NCBI GenBank assembly: GCA_021797415.1
Contig: JAJZZT010000399.1
Span: 1 to 15,955, forward strand
Length of the DNA stretch: 15,955 nt
Source: Bacillota bacterium
GTDB taxonomy: Bacteria > Bacillota > Bacilli > Alicyclobacillales > SLC66
Direction: 5' to 3'
The translations under genes were made by a program, and so were the position numbers. The notes beneath the pieces are model-generated. The model searched no databases, had not been told where the DNA came from, and saw only the letters and a program-made list of their open reading frames with translations. Within the stretch, counting starts at the first letter, position 1, and every line of letters begins with the position of its first letter. Positions 14,597 through 15,955 of this stretch are shown in pieces.

Positions 14597-15689
14597 AAAT
14601 CATTTCGAGGATTATTCAGTCCTGTCCGAAATCAAACTGTCTCCAAATGAACGCGCGGATATCTGGCACAGCATTGAACAAGCCATGGACGGCACTCGTA
14701 TTCACAAAACGAAAAGGGGAATGACAATGATGAAGGCATCTGCGGCCGTGGTTTCTGCGTTGGTTCTGTTCGGCAGTTATGTGGGATATGAAGTGCATCA
14801 CACGCGCTTCGCAGCGAAGGCTGGCGTCGTCAGCGCATCACACTCCCAGTACACGAGTGAGATCATGTGGATCAAGAAGAAGGGCTACTCGGTCAATGAG
14901 ACAACTCCAAATGCGGCTGTGAAAACCGCCTCGGGCAGTGTATTGAGCGCGTGGATTGCAACAGCGACAAGGTCGCAGGATGGTCACAATCAATTTGTGT
15001 TCTTCTTTCTCGACGGCAGGTATTTGGGAACCGACACCGCCAAACCAAGCTTGGGCATCACAAGCGCCAAAGCTGTTGGACAGGGCGTTGCTGTTACTTA
15101 TCCTGTCTACACGAAGGGTGACTCCCTTGCCAATCCAACGGGAACTCCGGTTACAATTACGTATGCCTGGACTGGTTCGAAGTTGGTTCCCAATAAACCC
15201 TATCCAAAGCAATTCCAGGCCAGCGCCGCGAGAAGTCAAGGGAACAGCCCGATTTCCACGACGTCCTATCCTACCTTTGCAGAAGCGGCCAATCGCATTG
15301 CAAGGATTCAAGGTGGAAACGGGGTAGGTCCGGGCAGTCCGACGGTGAACTTGGGAAATGGCATTACCGCCAGAGAGAGCGCGGGCATGGGTCATGCAAG
15401 ATTTGTGTGGCAGGAGGGGAATTGGACGGTTCAGATGCGGTACTACACTAGGAACTCCAATGTCCAGGTGAAGCAGGTTGCAACAAACATCGTTTCCTAT
15501 CTTCACACGCATAGGCTTCCATTTCCAAACAGGCATGGAATCATCGTTGTGAACAGCACGGATGCCAATGGAGCAAGCTTTAGCCCACAGACCATCGTGG
15601 CCTGGCAAGAAGGGCCGCTGGTCAACTACCTGCAACAAGCCGGCAACCCGGTTCAGGCTTTGCAGACCGTCATCAGCCATGCCAGATAA
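14583..15689 (+). CDS. Single-pass membrane protein, probable anti-sigma or sensor partner (LppP/LprE-like C terminus)
   Basis: A 368-residue protein. Residues 1-49 are cytoplasmic (SVLSEIKLSPNERADIWHSI, EQAM), one helix spans about 50-69 (SAAVVSALVLFGSYVGYE), and about 300 residues lie outside. The C-terminal part from about 230 has PTFAEAANRIA, VGPGSPTVNLGNGI, AGMGHARFVWQEGNWTVQMR and SYLHTHRLPFP, which resembles LppP/LprE-type extracytoplasmic domains. The TTG at 14583 has GGAGG at 14569-14573, 9 bp away, inside the sigma gene, which implies translational coupling. No zinc-binding HxxxCxxC of classic anti-sigma factors is present. The role is inferred from topology and coupling. Confidence 0.75.
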   Translation: MTRDRNHFEDYSVLSEIKLSPNERADIWHSIEQAMDGTRIHKTKRGMTMMKASAAVVSALVLFGSYVGYEVHHTRFAAKAGVVSASHSQYTSEIMWIKKKGYSVNETTPNAAVKTASGSVLSAWIATATRSQDGHNQFVFFFLDGRYLGTDTAKPSLGITSAKAVGQGVAVTYPVYTKGDSLANPTGTPVTITYAWTGSKLVPNKPYPKQFQASAARSQGNSPISTTSYPTFAEAANRIARIQGGNGVGPGSPTVNLGNGITARESAGMGHARFVWQEGNWTVQMRYYTRNSNVQVKQVATNIVSYLHTHRLPFPNRHGIIVVNSTDANGASFSPQTIVAWQEGPLVNYLQQAGNPVQALQTVISHAR

Positions 15690-15721
15690 TCAAGGAGTCC
15701 ACCGTGCCGCCCTGCTGACCC

Positions 15722-15737
15722 CTTTTTGAACAACCTC
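15722..15737. repeat. Solo IS right-end remnant (copy C)
   Basis: CTTTTTGAACAACCTC, identical over 16 bases to the core of copy A (33-48), 32 bp after the sigma-partner gene. The sequence inward (CCGCCCTGCTGACC) is only loosely similar to copies A and B. No matching left end is seen in the preceding kilobases, where the sigma genes are intact. Confidence 0.55.
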
Positions 15738-15917
15738 TATACGCGAATAGAGCAACATGGACCTGTCACAGAACACTGGGCCATAACATACTCAAAGTGG
15801 CGTGGCCTTCAAGTCAGCGCCCGTCTTGCAGGCTCCTCGTCTCCTGGCGGTTTGTCTCGGGGAAGATGGGTATTGGACATTGAGGACGAAAAACGGGTTC
15901 TGAGCAGTCCGAGCTAA
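15738..15917 (+). other. Unidentified reading frame after an IS end
   Basis: An open frame runs out of the IS end to a TAA at 15915-15917: EQHGPVTEHWAITYSKWRGL, then GRWVLDIEDEKRVLSSPS. The composition is protein-like and it has no start or ribosome site of its own, so it may be the tail of a gene broken at the IS end, as with the EamA and SDR remnants. No family is recognised; chance is possible. Confidence 0.25.
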
Positions 15918-15955
15918 TGCAGTGATTGTGATGCGCCCAGAGGGAATCGATCGGA

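Noticed and set aside
14838..15680. A 280-codon frame on the - strand opposite the sigma partner gene
   Set aside because: No domain signature. The + strand frame has a membrane helix, a coupled ribosome site and LppP/LprE-like motifs.

Overview
The window looks like chromosomal DNA of an aerobic, spore-former-type Firmicute; Alicyclobacillaceae or Paenibacillaceae relatives fit best. This is an inference from gene content (a DHA2 drug exporter with a TrmB-type regulator, an ECF sigma factor with a membrane-anchored partner, FG-GAP and Gfo/Idh sugar genes), from strong GGAGG-type ribosome binding sites, and from frequent GTG and TTG starts. No rRNA, tRNA or CRISPR array is visible. The species is not identified.

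Layout. Bases 1-740 hold an insertion-sequence (IS) end and a gutted EamA/DMT transporter. Bases 737-2890 are an intact two-gene + strand unit: a seven-bladed FG-GAP propeller protein and a Gfo/Idh/MocA oxidoreductase. On the - strand follow a histidine phosphatase (3009-3572) and a Nudix hydrolase (3699-4208). A decayed IS1182-like element (about 4262-5645) sits in what was a roughly 72-bp divergent promoter region between that Nudix gene and an NTF2-like gene (5670-6089). Bases 6266-6950 hold a short MITE-like IS derivative fused to the C-terminal half of an SDR-type epimerase. Then come a second Nudix gene (7284-7688), a convergent sugar-efflux-like MFS transporter (7659-8840, -), a broken AraC regulator (9081-9874), a group II intron reverse transcriptase relic (9956-10374), a third Nudix gene (10421-10861), a terminator (11011-11050) and a 68-codon orphan frame.

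The right third is better preserved. A 14-TM MFS exporter (12345-13766, -) and a TrmB-family regulator (11492-12295, -) form an apparent operon. Its predicted promoter is overlaid by a perfect 9-6-9 palindrome, a strong operator candidate. Divergent from it, an ECF sigma factor (14069-14596) overlaps a single-TM extracytoplasmic protein (14583-15689) that is probably its anti-sigma or signalling partner. The window closes with a third IS-end relic (about 15722-15737) and an unidentified frame.

Overall, bases 1-11400 are an erosion zone. Four loci carry related IS termini (core CTTTTTGAACA), and IS relics abut broken genes repeatedly. Small intact enzymes (three dissimilar Nudix hydrolases, a histidine phosphatase, an NTF2-like protein) survive between the relics. 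I do not see a convincing new multi-gene defence or biosynthetic system. The most testable new points are the MFS/TrmB operator, the sigma/partner pair with its upstream hairpin, and the solo IS ends at gene breakpoints.
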